From assembly GCF_010093815.1 (NCBI RefSeq), contig NW_022985552.1:1-64000 (forward strand): DNA of 64,000 bases. Direction: 5' to 3'. The notes below the pieces were generated by a model. The model was not told where the DNA came from. It was given only the letters and a program-made list of their open reading frames with translations, and made no database searches. Of the stretch, positions 24,735 to 34,665 are shown one piece after another (the first letter of the stretch is position 1; each line of letters opens with the position of its first letter). The stretch is from Pseudovirgaria hyperparasitica (Eukaryota > Ascomycota > Dothideomycetes > Acrospermales > Acrospermaceae). Both the position numbers and the translations under genes were made by a program.

Positions 24735-26160
24735 ATGGCTTCCATTCTTCGAAGCGCTCGTAATTTTCTAAGATCTCCAGCACCACCTTGGAATTTTCCA
24801 ACCACTGGCTTTCCGATTCTTGACAATGGCTTAGTGGTCGAGGAGGAGCGAGAGTCATTGTACTCCCCGACAACATTCTACCCGGCAAAGATTAGTGAGG
24901 TCTTGAACACAAGGTATCAGATCGTGGGTAAGTTGGGTTACGGAGGATATTCTACAGTATGGCTATGCCGCGACTTTGCGTGAGTCTCCATCCCAGCCTA
25001 TGTTGATTTTAGCTAACTTCAGTCAGGGACCATGACTATGTTGTCTTGAAACTTTGTCGCAGTGACGCGCCTAATATTAAGAGGGAAATTGATATATACC
25101 GGCGGCTTGACAGTGTCAGAGCGAAACATGCCGGTGCCACGCTAGTCCGAAGGATGCTCGACAACTTCGAGCTCCGAAAACATGGACACCACTTCCTGTG
25201 CATCATCCACAAGCCCTTGGGGATGAGTTTAGGCAAACTCAGAAGCAGGGTTTCAGGGATGAAGCTTCCAGAGAATATCTTAAAGCTCACACTAATACAT
25301 ATTCTCATTGGCTTGGAGTTCCTCCACACTCATGCCAAAATTATTCATTGCGGTAAGCGTAGTTTTCGTAAACGTAGCTCCTAACTAACTTCTAAAGACC
25401 TTCAGGAGAAAAATATTCTCCTTGGCATAGAAAATAAATCTATTCTCGATGAGTTTGCGAAACACGAGCTGGAATATCCAACGCCGCGAAAGATTGATGG
25501 TGCCCGCGTCGTGTACGAGTCAAGGGATCTCGACAATACCACAAATCCAGGGCGCCCTGTTCTTACGGATTTCGGAGAGGCTCGACTAATGGAAGATTCT
25601 CACACTGGCCTTATTCAACCAACTCAGTACAGAGCCCCAGAGGTTCTCCTTGGGCTGCCATGGGACCATAAGGTGGATATTTGGAATGTTGGAGCAATGG
25701 TCAGCGTTACTTCTTCTCTTACTCGGAACCCCTTGCTGATATGCGTAGATATGGGACTTATTCGAGGGCCGCAATATGTTCAATGCCAGAAATCCGAAAG
25801 GCGAAGTGTCGATAGAACACCAGTTGGCACACATTGTCGCGCTGCTTGGCCCTCCCCCAGTCGATCTGATCCGAAAGGCCGATATCGCACCGAAGTATTT
25901 TAACCTAGACGGTGAGCATCTCAGTTCTGTAGCACCCAATGGACTTGACTGACTCATTGGAAGGGTCTTGGAAGGGAACGGTGAAAATACCCGAGGACAG
26001 CCTTGAAGAATCCGAGCGCAATCTAGAAGGTGAGAATAAAGCCTTGTTCCTGGCTTTTCTGAGGAAGATGATGAAGTGGAGGCCGGATGAGAGGAGTAGA
26101 GCCCAGGAGCTACTGGCAGATACTTGGCTTCGGGACGGAGACCAGTTTGCAGATCAATAA
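24735..26160 (+). CDS. SRPK-like Ser/Thr protein kinase
   Basis: Predicted five-exon gene: 24735-24979, 25027-25352, 25398-25699, 25749-25911, 25964-26160, giving 410 residues. The architecture is that of fungal SRPK-like kinases: glycine loop near residues 66-77, VVLK with the ATP-anchoring Lys90, catalytic loop His-Cys-Asp at 189-191, DFG at 248-250 and APE near 270-272. The catalytic loop reads HCDLQEKN, so the Lys of the usual HxDLKxxN is Gln; accessory fungal SRPK relatives often vary here. Introns are 45-52 nt with CTGAC/CTAAC branch sites; the donor of intron 3 (GTCAGC) is weak. The start is the first in-frame ATG. It begins about 65 bp from the border of RIP-altered DNA, yet its frame is intact. 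The substrate is unknown; SR-protein phosphorylation would be inference. Confidence 0.85.
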
Positions 26161-27317
26161 CTGCAACCAAGCTCAACTGAAGCGACTTACATCTCTATGG
26201 CATGGTATTGAAATTCTAGGCTAGTTATTCTGACGCTTCGTACGTAATTGTTTACAGAACTGATCGATTGAAACCCGCATCCTGACCGCCTTGAAATCTC
26301 CACGCGGCTTCGAGCTCTTCGATGCGCAGAGTTCTCGCTACGTGCTGTATCTCCTTAGTGATCTTCAGCTCGAGAGACCGGCTGCATTGGTGCTTTGTCC
26401 ATAGTTACATGAGAAAGCTTAGCAGCCGGTGCACGCATGTCTCGCGCGCATACAAACCATAGTATAAATGATATTTTTACCCTTACCGCCGTATTATCCC
26501 TTTATAATATATAAAACTATAATATATAATAGAATAAAGCTAGTATAACTAATATATAGTACTATAGATCTTTAATATTCTCTCTATATTCTTATAGAGT
26601 ACTACTATTCTTTAATCTTATATTTCTTAACTAATTTAATCTTTTTCTTAGCTTTTCTAATACTAAACCCTTTTAATAGAATATAATAATAGTAAAGATA
26701 ACTATTTAGTACTAAAATAAGCTTAGACTACTACTCTTATATAATATATTATCTAAAATAGTCTAGTATTAAAGAGATTTTATATATCTATAACTCTATA
26801 TTATATAATTTAATTCTATTAATTATCTTTAATATTCTTATAAAAGCTTATATAATAAAAAGAGAAAAGATATAGAATTTCTATTAAGTTATTCTTATTA
26901 CTTAGATCTTATTTAGTACTAGATTAGTATATATAGTATATAGATAGATTAGATATATATATTAATTAATTTACTATATTAAATTTAATCTAAGTTCCCA
27001 TAGTATAAAACCAGCTATATCACATGGTAGCGTGCTATTCGCTTGTGAAGTACGTTGTGTCTACTAATAGTAGTTACCTATTTATATTCTGATACTAATG
27101 GTCCGCGTCCCTTTGCGCCACTTATATTTCGTGGCTCCGCATTAGTACCACTGTGACCCTGGATAACGCCTAGGATCATTTTCGTAGACTCTCTGTAACG
27201 ACCATCGCCCGCATAACTGGGAACAATTCTCACAATCACTTGAATACACACTCCATTCTATCTTTCCACATACGCTCCTTCCTCCGAGAAAACGCCAGCC
27301 GTAATCAGATACTTCCA
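26161..27317. other. Intergenic region with RIP-altered insert
   Basis: No gene is seen. Normal-looking sequence flanks a 529-bp AT-rich block (26469-26997) annotated separately. The 300 bp before 27,318 would hold the promoter and leader of the phosphotransferase-like gene. Confidence 0.6.
26469..26997. mobile_element. RIP-altered insertion with 12-bp flanking direct repeat
   Basis: Composition changes sharply at both edges to a TpA-rich, CpA/TpG-poor sequence like the left transposon island. The 12-base word CCATAGTATAAA stands immediately before it (26457-26468) and at its end (26998-27009), as a target duplication would. No terminal inverted repeats or coding domain are visible. The long duplication fits a LINE/SINE-type or Mutator-like insertion, but the family cannot be named. 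Confidence 0.55.
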
Positions 27318-28244
27318 ATGGTGGTTCAACGGAAATGGGGCGATAACCACATTAACAAATCCTTCAAACAAATCGATCGCAGTACTTGGCTCATCGGTAA
27401 ATTCGTCTTGCACCGATCTCCTTCTCCTAGTGATACCGCGACCTGGAACGACGATAGCGACAATTCGAGCTACACCTTGACGCGTGCGTCCTTACCCCTC
27501 CCTGTCGCAGCACACGCCGATAGTCCCTATATTAAACTCATTCACGAAGCTGGTGATGCCTCTGCCGTCTGGTCGATAGGAGGCAACGCGATTTGCAAAG
27601 TTCGGTACACCGAGGAGGGTGTCACGCCTGAATCAGTGACTTTAAATTTTGTAAAGGATAGACAACCTAGTTTTGAGACACCAAGGGTATTGCATCATGC
27701 ATTTGATAAAGACAGATCTTACCTATTTATTCAAAGACTTCAAGGACGAACGCTAGATACGGCGTGGCCAACCCTGAATGATTACTGGAAAACCCACTAC
27801 ATGTCTGCAGTAGTCGATGCCTGTCTAGAAATGACACAATGGCGAAGTTCAGCTTTGGGTGGCGTAGATAATCAGTACATACCTGAGTACTTTCTTGCTG
27901 GGCCAAAAGACGACTTCAGCGTGCTTCATTCAGGATTTGAATCAATCGGTATGGACTGCTCAAGCTTCGTCTTTTATCACGCCGATCTTGGACCTACCAA
28001 TATCATTGTGGAACATGAGCCAAATACTGGAAGGATTGGCATCATTGACTTTGAAATTTCTGGCTATTTTCCCTTAGGTTGGATCAGAACCAAATTTCGA
28101 CTTTCTAGTGGAATGAATTTTTCTGCTATGGCATCGGATAATGCTATAGCTTGGAGGGCAGGAATCCAGAAAATGCTAGAAGCTAAGGGTTTCGAGGATT
28201 ATTCACAGGCTTGGATAAAATGGCGAGGATATACAGAATCTTAG
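27318..28244 (+). CDS. APH-family phosphotransferase-like protein
   Basis: Single-exon gene of 308 residues from the first in-frame ATG; the frame is open further upstream but has no other ATG. The C-terminal half carries the aminoglycoside/choline-kinase-like phosphotransferase signature: His-Ala-Asp-Leu-Gly-Pro-Thr-Asn near residues 221-228 (Brenner motif HxDxxxxN) and Ile-Ile-Asp-Phe-Glu near 242-246 in place of the Mg-binding DxD. An N-lobe with a GNAICKV strand near residue 92 would supply the ATP lysine. Many fungal proteins of this family have unknown small-molecule or protein substrates, and resistance to aminoglycosides should not be assumed. It stands alone between RIP-altered DNA and a tiny cysteine protein. 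Confidence 0.75.
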   Translation: MVVQRKWGDNHINKSFKQIDRSTWLIGKFVLHRSPSPSDTATWNDDSDNSSYTLTRASLPLPVAAHADSPYIKLIHEAGDASAVWSIGGNAICKVRYTEEGVTPESVTLNFVKDRQPSFETPRVLHHAFDKDRSYLFIQRLQGRTLDTAWPTLNDYWKTHYMSAVVDACLEMTQWRSSALGGVDNQYIPEYFLAGPKDDFSVLHSGFESIGMDCSSFVFYHADLGPTNIIVEHEPNTGRIGIIDFEISGYFPLGWIRTKFRLSSGMNFSAMASDNAIAWRAGIQKMLEAKGFEDYSQAWIKWRGYTES

Positions 28245-28450
28245 TAGTAGTAGCGATTAGAGATATGATTCTACTATTACGCTAAACGTCTACGTAACAA
28301 CCTTACAGCCAAGCTACTAGAGAGACCTATGTAACTAATCTTTCTGGATCTCTGAAAACAATCTAAGCCCGATATGCTGTCTGTTGTCCTTCGGCAAAGC
28401 TATTCATTGTTACTACTACAAGTCTCGCAGCAAGCCTGTTGATATTCACC

Positions 28451-28597
28451 TTAAGCGGTAGTCACGGGAAGAGCAGCTCCGCAAGTAGATCCATCCTGTA
28501 GAGGGCCTTCACATTTTTCCTTTCCCGTCATGTTATTGTATCCGCATTTTGGACAATTTGCAGAGTTGACAAGCTCTAAAGAGTTGATGGTAGCCAT
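28451..28597 (-). CDS. Small four-cysteine (zinc-ribbon-like) protein
   Basis: Predicted 48-residue protein from the ATG at 28597 (the frame is open further upstream without another ATG). Cysteines are spaced C-x2-C-x10-C-x9-C, with NCPKCGYNN as the first knuckle, which suggests a small zinc-binding fold. No signal peptide or membrane segment is visible. I recognise the type as a fungal small CPxC protein but cannot assign a function. It converges with the phosphotransferase-like gene. A chance ORF cannot be excluded at this length, although the cysteine pattern argues against it. Confidence 0.5.
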   Translation of the reverse strand: MATINSLELVNSANCPKCGYNNMTGKEKCEGPLQDGSTCGAALPVTTA

Positions 28598-29284
28598 TGT
28601 AGAAAGATGATACCTATGATAGGCAAAAGCGAAGGGAGGCAACGCGACGCGACGCGGTAATGAGGGTTTGGTAGTAAAACTTGGTACTTCAAGATCAAGA
28701 GATAGCTACCTACTTATATCTAGGCCAATGTTAAAAGGAAAGGTTCTCCTCCTGGGGCACTGTTATCCATTATCAGGGGCTAAGGACTAGTCGTTTAGAG
28801 ACCGGTCGGCATATAAATATGCGTTAGCACGCGAGGCAGATTTTCGAATCGTCGCGAGTGACCGGTCAGTTTTCGTTGTCCTTTCAATAGTTCTATCCAA
28901 GTCTGTGTGTCAGTCATTCCTCCTGGGTTGATTGTAGTTGCATGATGCTGCATGCTAGCCGTCCGGAATCTTCCAATAGCGACGTGGGTAGGCAGCATTC
29001 CCAAGCGCCGTGCTGGATCTTTCGTATAATGTAGGGCCTGCAGGAGAGTATGCGAAAGCCTAGCCATGCATGGCCAGGCGCATTCGCCTCTGCCAATGCC
29101 CAACTCTCCTTTCTACATAGGATCCGTTCAGCCGATCACATCCTAGGCCGGACCTCGAAGGTTAACTGACCCATAGTCTGGCACGGGCTGTGAGATTCTA
29201 ACTTAGTAGTGCGCATCGAGGCTTCTTTCGCTACCTTGTTTCCACGTCCTGGTACACCCGCCACTGTGCTTGAAATCCAGCGAT
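28598..29284. other. Intergenic, nothing recognised
   Basis: Several short frames exist on the minus strand, none with an ATG start, domain or splice pattern that I can support. Base composition is normal, not RIP-altered. Confidence 0.5.
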
Positions 29285-29595
29285 ATGGACGACATAGAAG
29301 CATTGCTGGCTGAAACCGAACGCGAACTCGGCGAAATTCACGAAACCCCGATCGCACCATTGAACGACCCTCGCGACGAGAAATCTTTTAAGGAGTACGT
29401 ACACGAACATACGACGCGGTTGTTTCGAAGGCCTTGGAGCAGACTTCACGGAAGTTCTTACACCTGTATACAGGGTCAACTCATGCTCACCGGAAGGAGA
29501 AACGTCGGGATGTAGTTCCGTCGAGCGCCTCGCTGCTGCCTAAACCACGACGTGAGCGGCGCATGATGCTTAACGAGCATCGTATAGATAGCTAG
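29285..29595 (+). pseudogene. Possible broken host gene
   Basis: An ATG at 29285 opens an acidic, helix-prone frame of about 44 credible residues (MDDIEALLAETERELGEI at its start). Near 29,415 coding character passes to the next frame, which stays open to a stop at 29593-29595 with a Lys/Arg-rich tail. No consensus intron bridges the two, so a frameshift in a decayed gene, a sequencing error, or simple chance are all possible. I recognise no family. Confidence 0.25.
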
Positions 29596-30876
29596 TGCCA
29601 TCAGAGTGGGATTTGATGGTGGAACAACCGCGTCATCCGCGCAAGCTGCATGGACACCAGACTCCTAGTACCCCTGTGATGGCTTATCGTTTGGCACTTC
29701 AACAGGCTGCTCATCCATGCCAACATGTCTAGACGCTCGATTAGACTAAGAACTTGGTGATAAGTCGTAGGGGCGATGCACCACTAGCATCCGCGTGGCA
29801 CAGTCACTGCCTAGAGACCATGACTAGGTAGCTGCACGTTCATGCGAGCATGCTATGCTGGAGCCTAGGTATACGGTTCGCCTCCGAAGTACGTGTGATA
29901 TTCTAGCCTTAACAAATCTTTCTCGGCTTTGCTCCTGTTGCTATTATTCCGTTATCTCCGTCGGTTGTGTAGGCCTTTAAAAGTAGTGTGCTCCACCCTC
30001 GAAGCAGTAGCTTCGAAATTAGGTCTTGTGCATTCATCTCAATTCTATATCAAAGCCAGGCGTCGGGCAGTCACCAACTAAATAATCGTTATTTCGACGC
30101 ACTTCCTTCGAATTTGTTACGGCGCTACATGTAAGAGCATCAAGTAAGTCATGCGCCTTCTCATAAATTAATGTTCCAAGAGTGCCGACCAGATGTGTAC
30201 TTAGCAGCAAACTACATACGCCTGTGGGCACTTTCATTCCGCCATCCGAACCGCCACTTGCAACAACAACGGAACTGTTTGCGTCATGTCCACATCCACA
30301 GTGGGATGGTTAGCTGATATCACATTGACTACAACATGTGGTTGCGATCTGGCTTATGGAACACCAGAATCAATGTGATACAGATTGAGTCAGGGTTCGG
30401 CTAGTCAAGGCATCAAGACATCAAGGCATCAAGGCATCAAGGCATCAAGGCATCAAGGCATCAAGACATCGTACCATTTGCGGGGAGGAATGAAGTGGAA
30501 AAAGGCAATGCATTCACTTGACCTTTTGGACTCCTTGTGTGGGAACTCTGGTTGAATTTGACGTGGCAAAATTGATTGACGTATTTACTTAGTCTATTTG
30601 CATACTATATATACCAGCCTAGTGCTGAATAAGATCTGAGTAATGGGGATGACCCATAGCAATCCCACATTGTGCGCTCTCTGGGGCAGAACGCCTACCA
30701 CTATAATTGCAACTGCAAATATATGCCACGAACTTTTCTAGTTGTCTGGAACTTGTTGTATGATCTATGGCTTGCCAAGCAACGTCACCTGATCTTGCCC
30801 GTCCATCCAAGTCAGAAACTGCAAGTGGCACCGATCTTCCTACTGAAACACATCAACGTCGACTTCGTTCGCGACG
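29596..30876. other. Intergenic with minisatellite
   Basis: No supported gene. It contains an 8-bp minisatellite (30405-30470, separate entry). A 67-codon ATG frame on the minus strand at 30034-30237 has a weakly hydrophobic N-terminus but nothing else to support it. Confidence 0.5.
30405..30470. repeat. 8-bp tandem repeat (GGCATCAA)n
   Basis: About eight head-to-tail copies of GGCATCAA, with A replacing G in the first and last units (AGACATCAA type). Confidence 0.9.
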
Positions 30877-31413
30877 ATGGACGGCAGGCTTATCGCTAGA
30901 CACGCATCATCTAGTCCGCAGTCATCTTGGCTAGTCTATACTTTATCGTCCCATACCCTCGTCCGTATCGGCCCAGACATAGCCGTGGCCATCCAGAGAG
31001 TCGTGGCTGCTCTCGAGACCGTCCTCCACCTGGGGCCACAAGTCCATCACTTTGCAACGACATACAGCCTGAGTCACATCACAATCATACTCAGAACCGA
31101 CATTCCGGACGGTGGTGCTGGGGTCGTTGACATTACTCTTTTACGTCTACGACTAGTCCGAGGTGATTTGGTAGCGACTGAGTTTCATGACAGTTCGCTG
31201 TGTCGGCGCATTGCGGATCAACTCCAGAGCATCCAGAAGTATCAACCAGGCATTGAGGTGCCCTTCCGCTGTGTCGAGGATTGGATGGGCTATGGAATCA
31301 TGCAACATCAAATCTACGACAAAATGCTCTTGGCCAGCAAAACCCCAGCGGCATGGAGCGAATTCAAAAAAGGGTTCGTTAAATTTGAGAATAAAAGAGT
31401 TTCTTTAAAGTAG
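30877..31413 (+). CDS. Hypothetical protein, 178 aa
   Basis: A single ATG-initiated frame with an in-frame stop shortly upstream, so the start is the natural one. The predicted protein has no signal peptide or clear membrane span. Residues about 60-115 alternate hydrophobic and polar residues as in a beta-rich core, and the C-terminus is Lys-rich (FKKGFVKFENKR). I do not recognise the family. It is followed on the same strand by another small frame at 31655. It could be a lineage-specific gene or a fragment of an older gene. Confidence 0.4.
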   Translation: MDGRLIARHASSSPQSSWLVYTLSSHTLVRIGPDIAVAIQRVVAALETVLHLGPQVHHFATTYSLSHITIILRTDIPDGGAGVVDITLLRLRLVRGDLVATEFHDSSLCRRIADQLQSIQKYQPGIEVPFRCVEDWMGYGIMQHQIYDKMLLASKTPAAWSEFKKGFVKFENKRVSLK

Positions 31414-31654
31414 CATCGCATTGTGAGGTATTGGCCTTATACTACTTGAATTTATTCCAAAACATTCCATAGCTGTTTCCCTATCTGCCGTTAGATCTTT
31501 GTCCATCCGCTTCTCAGCTGAGTTTTTACATGAAACCATAAACTACTTTTCATCGGTGGAGCTTATGTGATGCATCGTCGGAAAGTACATTAATTCGAGC
31601 GACGTCCTAATTGGTATAAGCATAATTTGGACTTGGAGTGCGTTACGAGGCGAC

Positions 31655-31945
31655 ATGAGAAGCGACGCCGATATCATCAAGTATCGAGATATGTTGACGA
31701 ACATTGGCAAATACGCTATTTCCAGTCGACTGGACGATATCAAGGAGGCGTTAAATGCTATCAGCGTCAAGAACGCTATGCTCCGCTCTTCTATCCAGAC
31801 AGATACCCCTTCTCTAGAAGCTGGTAATACGCCGTCAGCTTCAGTCAGCGAGACTTTGGGTCAGCCCATGCACGACCTAGCACCACCCGTGGATGTCTCT
31901 GACGTTGACTCTGAATCTAAGAAGAGACGTGTCGGAGAGTTATAG
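31655..31945 (+). CDS. Hypothetical 96-aa protein with basic C-terminus
   Basis: The ATG frame encodes a helical N-terminal half (residues about 1-50, coiled-coil-like), a Ser/Pro/Asp-rich middle, and a C-terminus ESKKRRVGEL that resembles a nuclear localisation signal. The frame is also open for about 25 codons upstream of the ATG, including a short hydrophobic stretch, so this may be the last exon of a longer gene whose upstream exon I could not identify. Its 3' end lies about 70 bp from the convergent crotonase gene. No family is recognised. Confidence 0.4.
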   Translation: MRSDADIIKYRDMLTNIGKYAISSRLDDIKEALNAISVKNAMLRSSIQTDTPSLEAGNTPSASVSETLGQPMHDLAPPVDVSDVDSESKKRRVGEL

Positions 31946-32013
31946 AGCTAGCTCTAGTAACGAAAAGATTATTAGATATCTCAGTCGCTTCTATCTCTAT
32001 ACAATGTATACAA

Positions 32014-32916
32014 CTAAAACAACTCCTCGAGCGACTCCGGAACACCTAGCTCAAACCATCCTCTGGTTTGATTCTCACTTAATTCGATGTATCCTTTTAC
32101 CAAAGCCGCCGTTTCTTCGCTTCCGGCCAAGTCTGAAAATTTCTTCAAATCGTCCTCATACTCGGCCTCATGAGGATACAGCCTCGGAAGTGCTCTTTTT
32201 GCTCCCTCCAGCGCTCCTGCCGGTCTCAGTGCAATTTTTCTAGCAACCTCATCTACACCCATCCTCAATGTCTCCTTGGAGTCAAAGTACCCGTTCACCC
32301 AACCCAGATCCGCGGCTTTAGCTCCACCCACTGCCTCGTTAGTCAAAGCGTATTGCAATGCACGCGCACGGGATATCTGGCTTGGTAAAGCCTTCATACC
32401 ACCCCCGCCGGGGAACACTCCGACAGCTGTCTCCAACTGACTCAGCCGTGCGCCAGGGCCGGCGAAGCGCAGGTCTGTCTGCAACAGGATCTCGTCACCT
32501 ATTCCACTAGCGCGGCCATCGATCTCTGTGATGAATACAGTAGTCGTAGTGTTGCGAAGGAGCGCGGTAACCTGGGTGCAGGAGTCGAGGAAGGCAGTTT
32601 TGGCCGCTGTCTGAGGTGGGAGTATAGAAAGAAGATCAATATGGGGGATGAAGAAATCTGCGTCCGCAGACGCGAGGATGACGACTTTTGGAGGACTCAG
32701 AGGCATGGTATTCGAAGGTTGAATGGAGAGGAGGAATTCAAGGAGATCTGAGGCAAGATTGGCGTCGAAGACATTGATTGGCGGATTCGAGATTGTGACG
32801 CGTGTGATGTTGGGAGAATATGTGAACGTCAGGGTGCCACGAGCGCTTTTCTGAGAAACAATAGATGCACCGATTGCACCGAGCGAGGCAGCGAGGGAGA
32901 ATAAATGTTTCATCAT
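32014..32916 (-). CDS. Crotonase-fold (enoyl-CoA hydratase/isomerase-like) protein
   Basis: Intronless gene, 300 residues. A hydrophobic N-terminus (residues 1-18) could be a signal or organelle-targeting segment. The crotonase core follows: NPPINVFD near residue 43, then the oxyanion-hole region RASGIGDEILLQTDLRF near 134-150 and QLETAVGVFPGGGGMKALP, where the Glu of QLE matches the catalytic Glu of crotonase enzymes. Such proteins hydrate or isomerise acyl-CoA double bonds, but many fungal relatives are uncharacterised. Two ATGs stand in tandem at the start. It is separated by 1.75 kb from the divergent transporter gene. Confidence 0.8.
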   Translation of the reverse strand: MMKHLFSLAASLGAIGASIVSQKSARGTLTFTYSPNITRVTISNPPINVFDANLASDLLEFLLSIQPSNTMPLSPPKVVILASADADFFIPHIDLLSILPPQTAAKTAFLDSCTQVTALLRNTTTTVFITEIDGRASGIGDEILLQTDLRFAGPGARLSQLETAVGVFPGGGGMKALPSQISRARALQYALTNEAVGGAKAADLGWVNGYFDSKETLRMGVDEVARKIALRPAGALEGAKRALPRLYPHEAEYEDDLKKFSDLAGSEETAALVKGYIELSENQTRGWFELGVPESLEELF

Positions 32917-34665
32917 GTCGAATCAATTGTAAAGATACCAAAGCTTGAATTGAGATATAGGAATGCTTGCTTCTCGTTTGATGGGCTCTAATGTCCGAGA
33001 TACTGCTTCCTTTTATATTCAAGTGTTCGACTTAAGATCAATATTCGTAATCAAGACCTAGATACTGTGAAACCCACGCAGAGTATGAAAAAGAAGCATG
33101 GAAGAGATGTTCACTAATTGCGAAAAGTTATCTATAATCATTTGTGCAACGCTAACTTAGTATAGTCTCTCAGGGAGCATGGATAGACTTCGTACTCGCC
33201 TTGGTGTGCGTAATTCATCATTTGAGGCCTGTCACGTTGACGACGATTACTTATGACCCACCCACTTGGTATGAAGGTAATCACTCGATCTCACTGAAAT
33301 GACACTCTTCGATGATGGATTCGACGTTCGTACAGGCAAGGGTCGTAGTAACTTCCAGCAGTCCTCCAAGGCCCCGGTCATGTACCTTCAACTACGTCTT
33401 CTAGCGCTGCCAACTGCCACGCTTCGAAGTTCGAGAGATGCAACTCCTCGTCGTCGCAGGATTCGAATGAATTCATTTACCTTGTTAGGTTCATTCGCAG
33501 GCCTTAGTTAATACTATGTAGAGGAAGATAGACAGCTGTTAATTCTTCAGCTGCCAAGGAAGCCGCGATCATGGTCGGCCTTCAATGGCAAGACTATATA
33601 ATTAGTATTTGCATAGCGAGACATTCTAATAAAACGGAAAGAATATACACATCTCGTCTAAGTTTTTGAGTTCTACTTAGGAAAGAACCAATAAAGATAA
33701 GTGCGAATTGGTACTATCTTACCCCATATACGTGCTGATAATAGGACGTAGGTTTAGTAATCCAGCTAGAAACAAATTTCGACCTGAGTTTTAGATGACA
33801 GATCCATGCTCTTTCATCACGCAGTACACAAAGCTACTCGCTAAGATTCAGGAAGTATATTATGTATCATGTTCATCCATATCATTTCGCTATACTCCTA
33901 CTTGCCTTTCGCAGTGTAGTACAACGCGCAGGATTAGACAAGTGCGAGGCCTTAGTCGGCCCTCTAGGCTTCGACCAAAAAGAGAACGGAGTAGACGGAG
34001 CAGATGTGGACACGGCTAAGGATAACGGGAGTGAGTAAGATATATACTGCTATTCAGGTATTTGAGACGTACTAGTGTCGTATAGCTGGGTGGCTGCCTC
34101 GTGTAGATAAGATCTTGTTGGGTTACTCGACGACAAAGCGATAGGAAGGAATTGATGTTCGGCAAAGGCCCCCTTCAGTAGATAATCCTGCGTCTAACTA
34201 AATCTTTAATCGGACCGTTTAAACACAACACCAATAAACAATTGCCAATTACCGCCAGTGAGCGGCATGCTCATACGCCACTACGTATAACATGATGAGA
34301 TCCGTAGTTATGATTAGCTCGGTACTGCGACCGACTCCTTTCGCTTCTATAGTTGTGTATCAGCCTTTACACAAGGTCTATTTACCACTCTTACTCCTCA
34401 CTGTCTCGGCAATGCCGATGCAGCAATAGGTATCATCTTTCTAGCAGTATTAAGTGCTATCACAGCCCCTTGCCAAAACTTTCTCGCTGGCCATCAGCTG
34501 TTTCGGTCCAGTGTTTGTTGACATACACCGTGTGTAACGAGCAGAATCTCAAGCAGGCTAAACAAAAAGCGACGAAATCACTACTCTTGACTTTGTACAT
34601 GTACGCGAATGTTAGTTTTCTAGCTGTCGCGAGTTCAAAGAGAGAGAGGCTATCAGGGATTCACA
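32917..34665. other. 1.75-kb divergent intergenic region
   Basis: No gene is supported. It lies between the 5' ends of the crotonase-like gene (-) and the MFS carrier (+), so it must hold both promoters. I saw no GATA-factor site that I would defend as a siderophore-repressor element. Confidence 0.5.

Noticed and set aside
25586-26176. 196-codon frame on - over the kinase
   Set aside because: Antisense to kinase exons whose conserved motifs and splice sites are clear.
27318-28244. Aminoglycoside resistance gene
   Set aside because: Only the phosphotransferase fold is visible; fungal members of this family are diverse and no resistance-specific feature is seen.
28795-29103. 102-codon frame on -
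   Set aside because: Begins with TTG, lacks any recognised motif, and overlapping frames are equally open.
30034-30237. 67-codon ATG frame on - with weakly hydrophobic N-terminus
   Set aside because: Too short, few cysteines, no cleavage-site pattern; not enough for a secreted-protein call.
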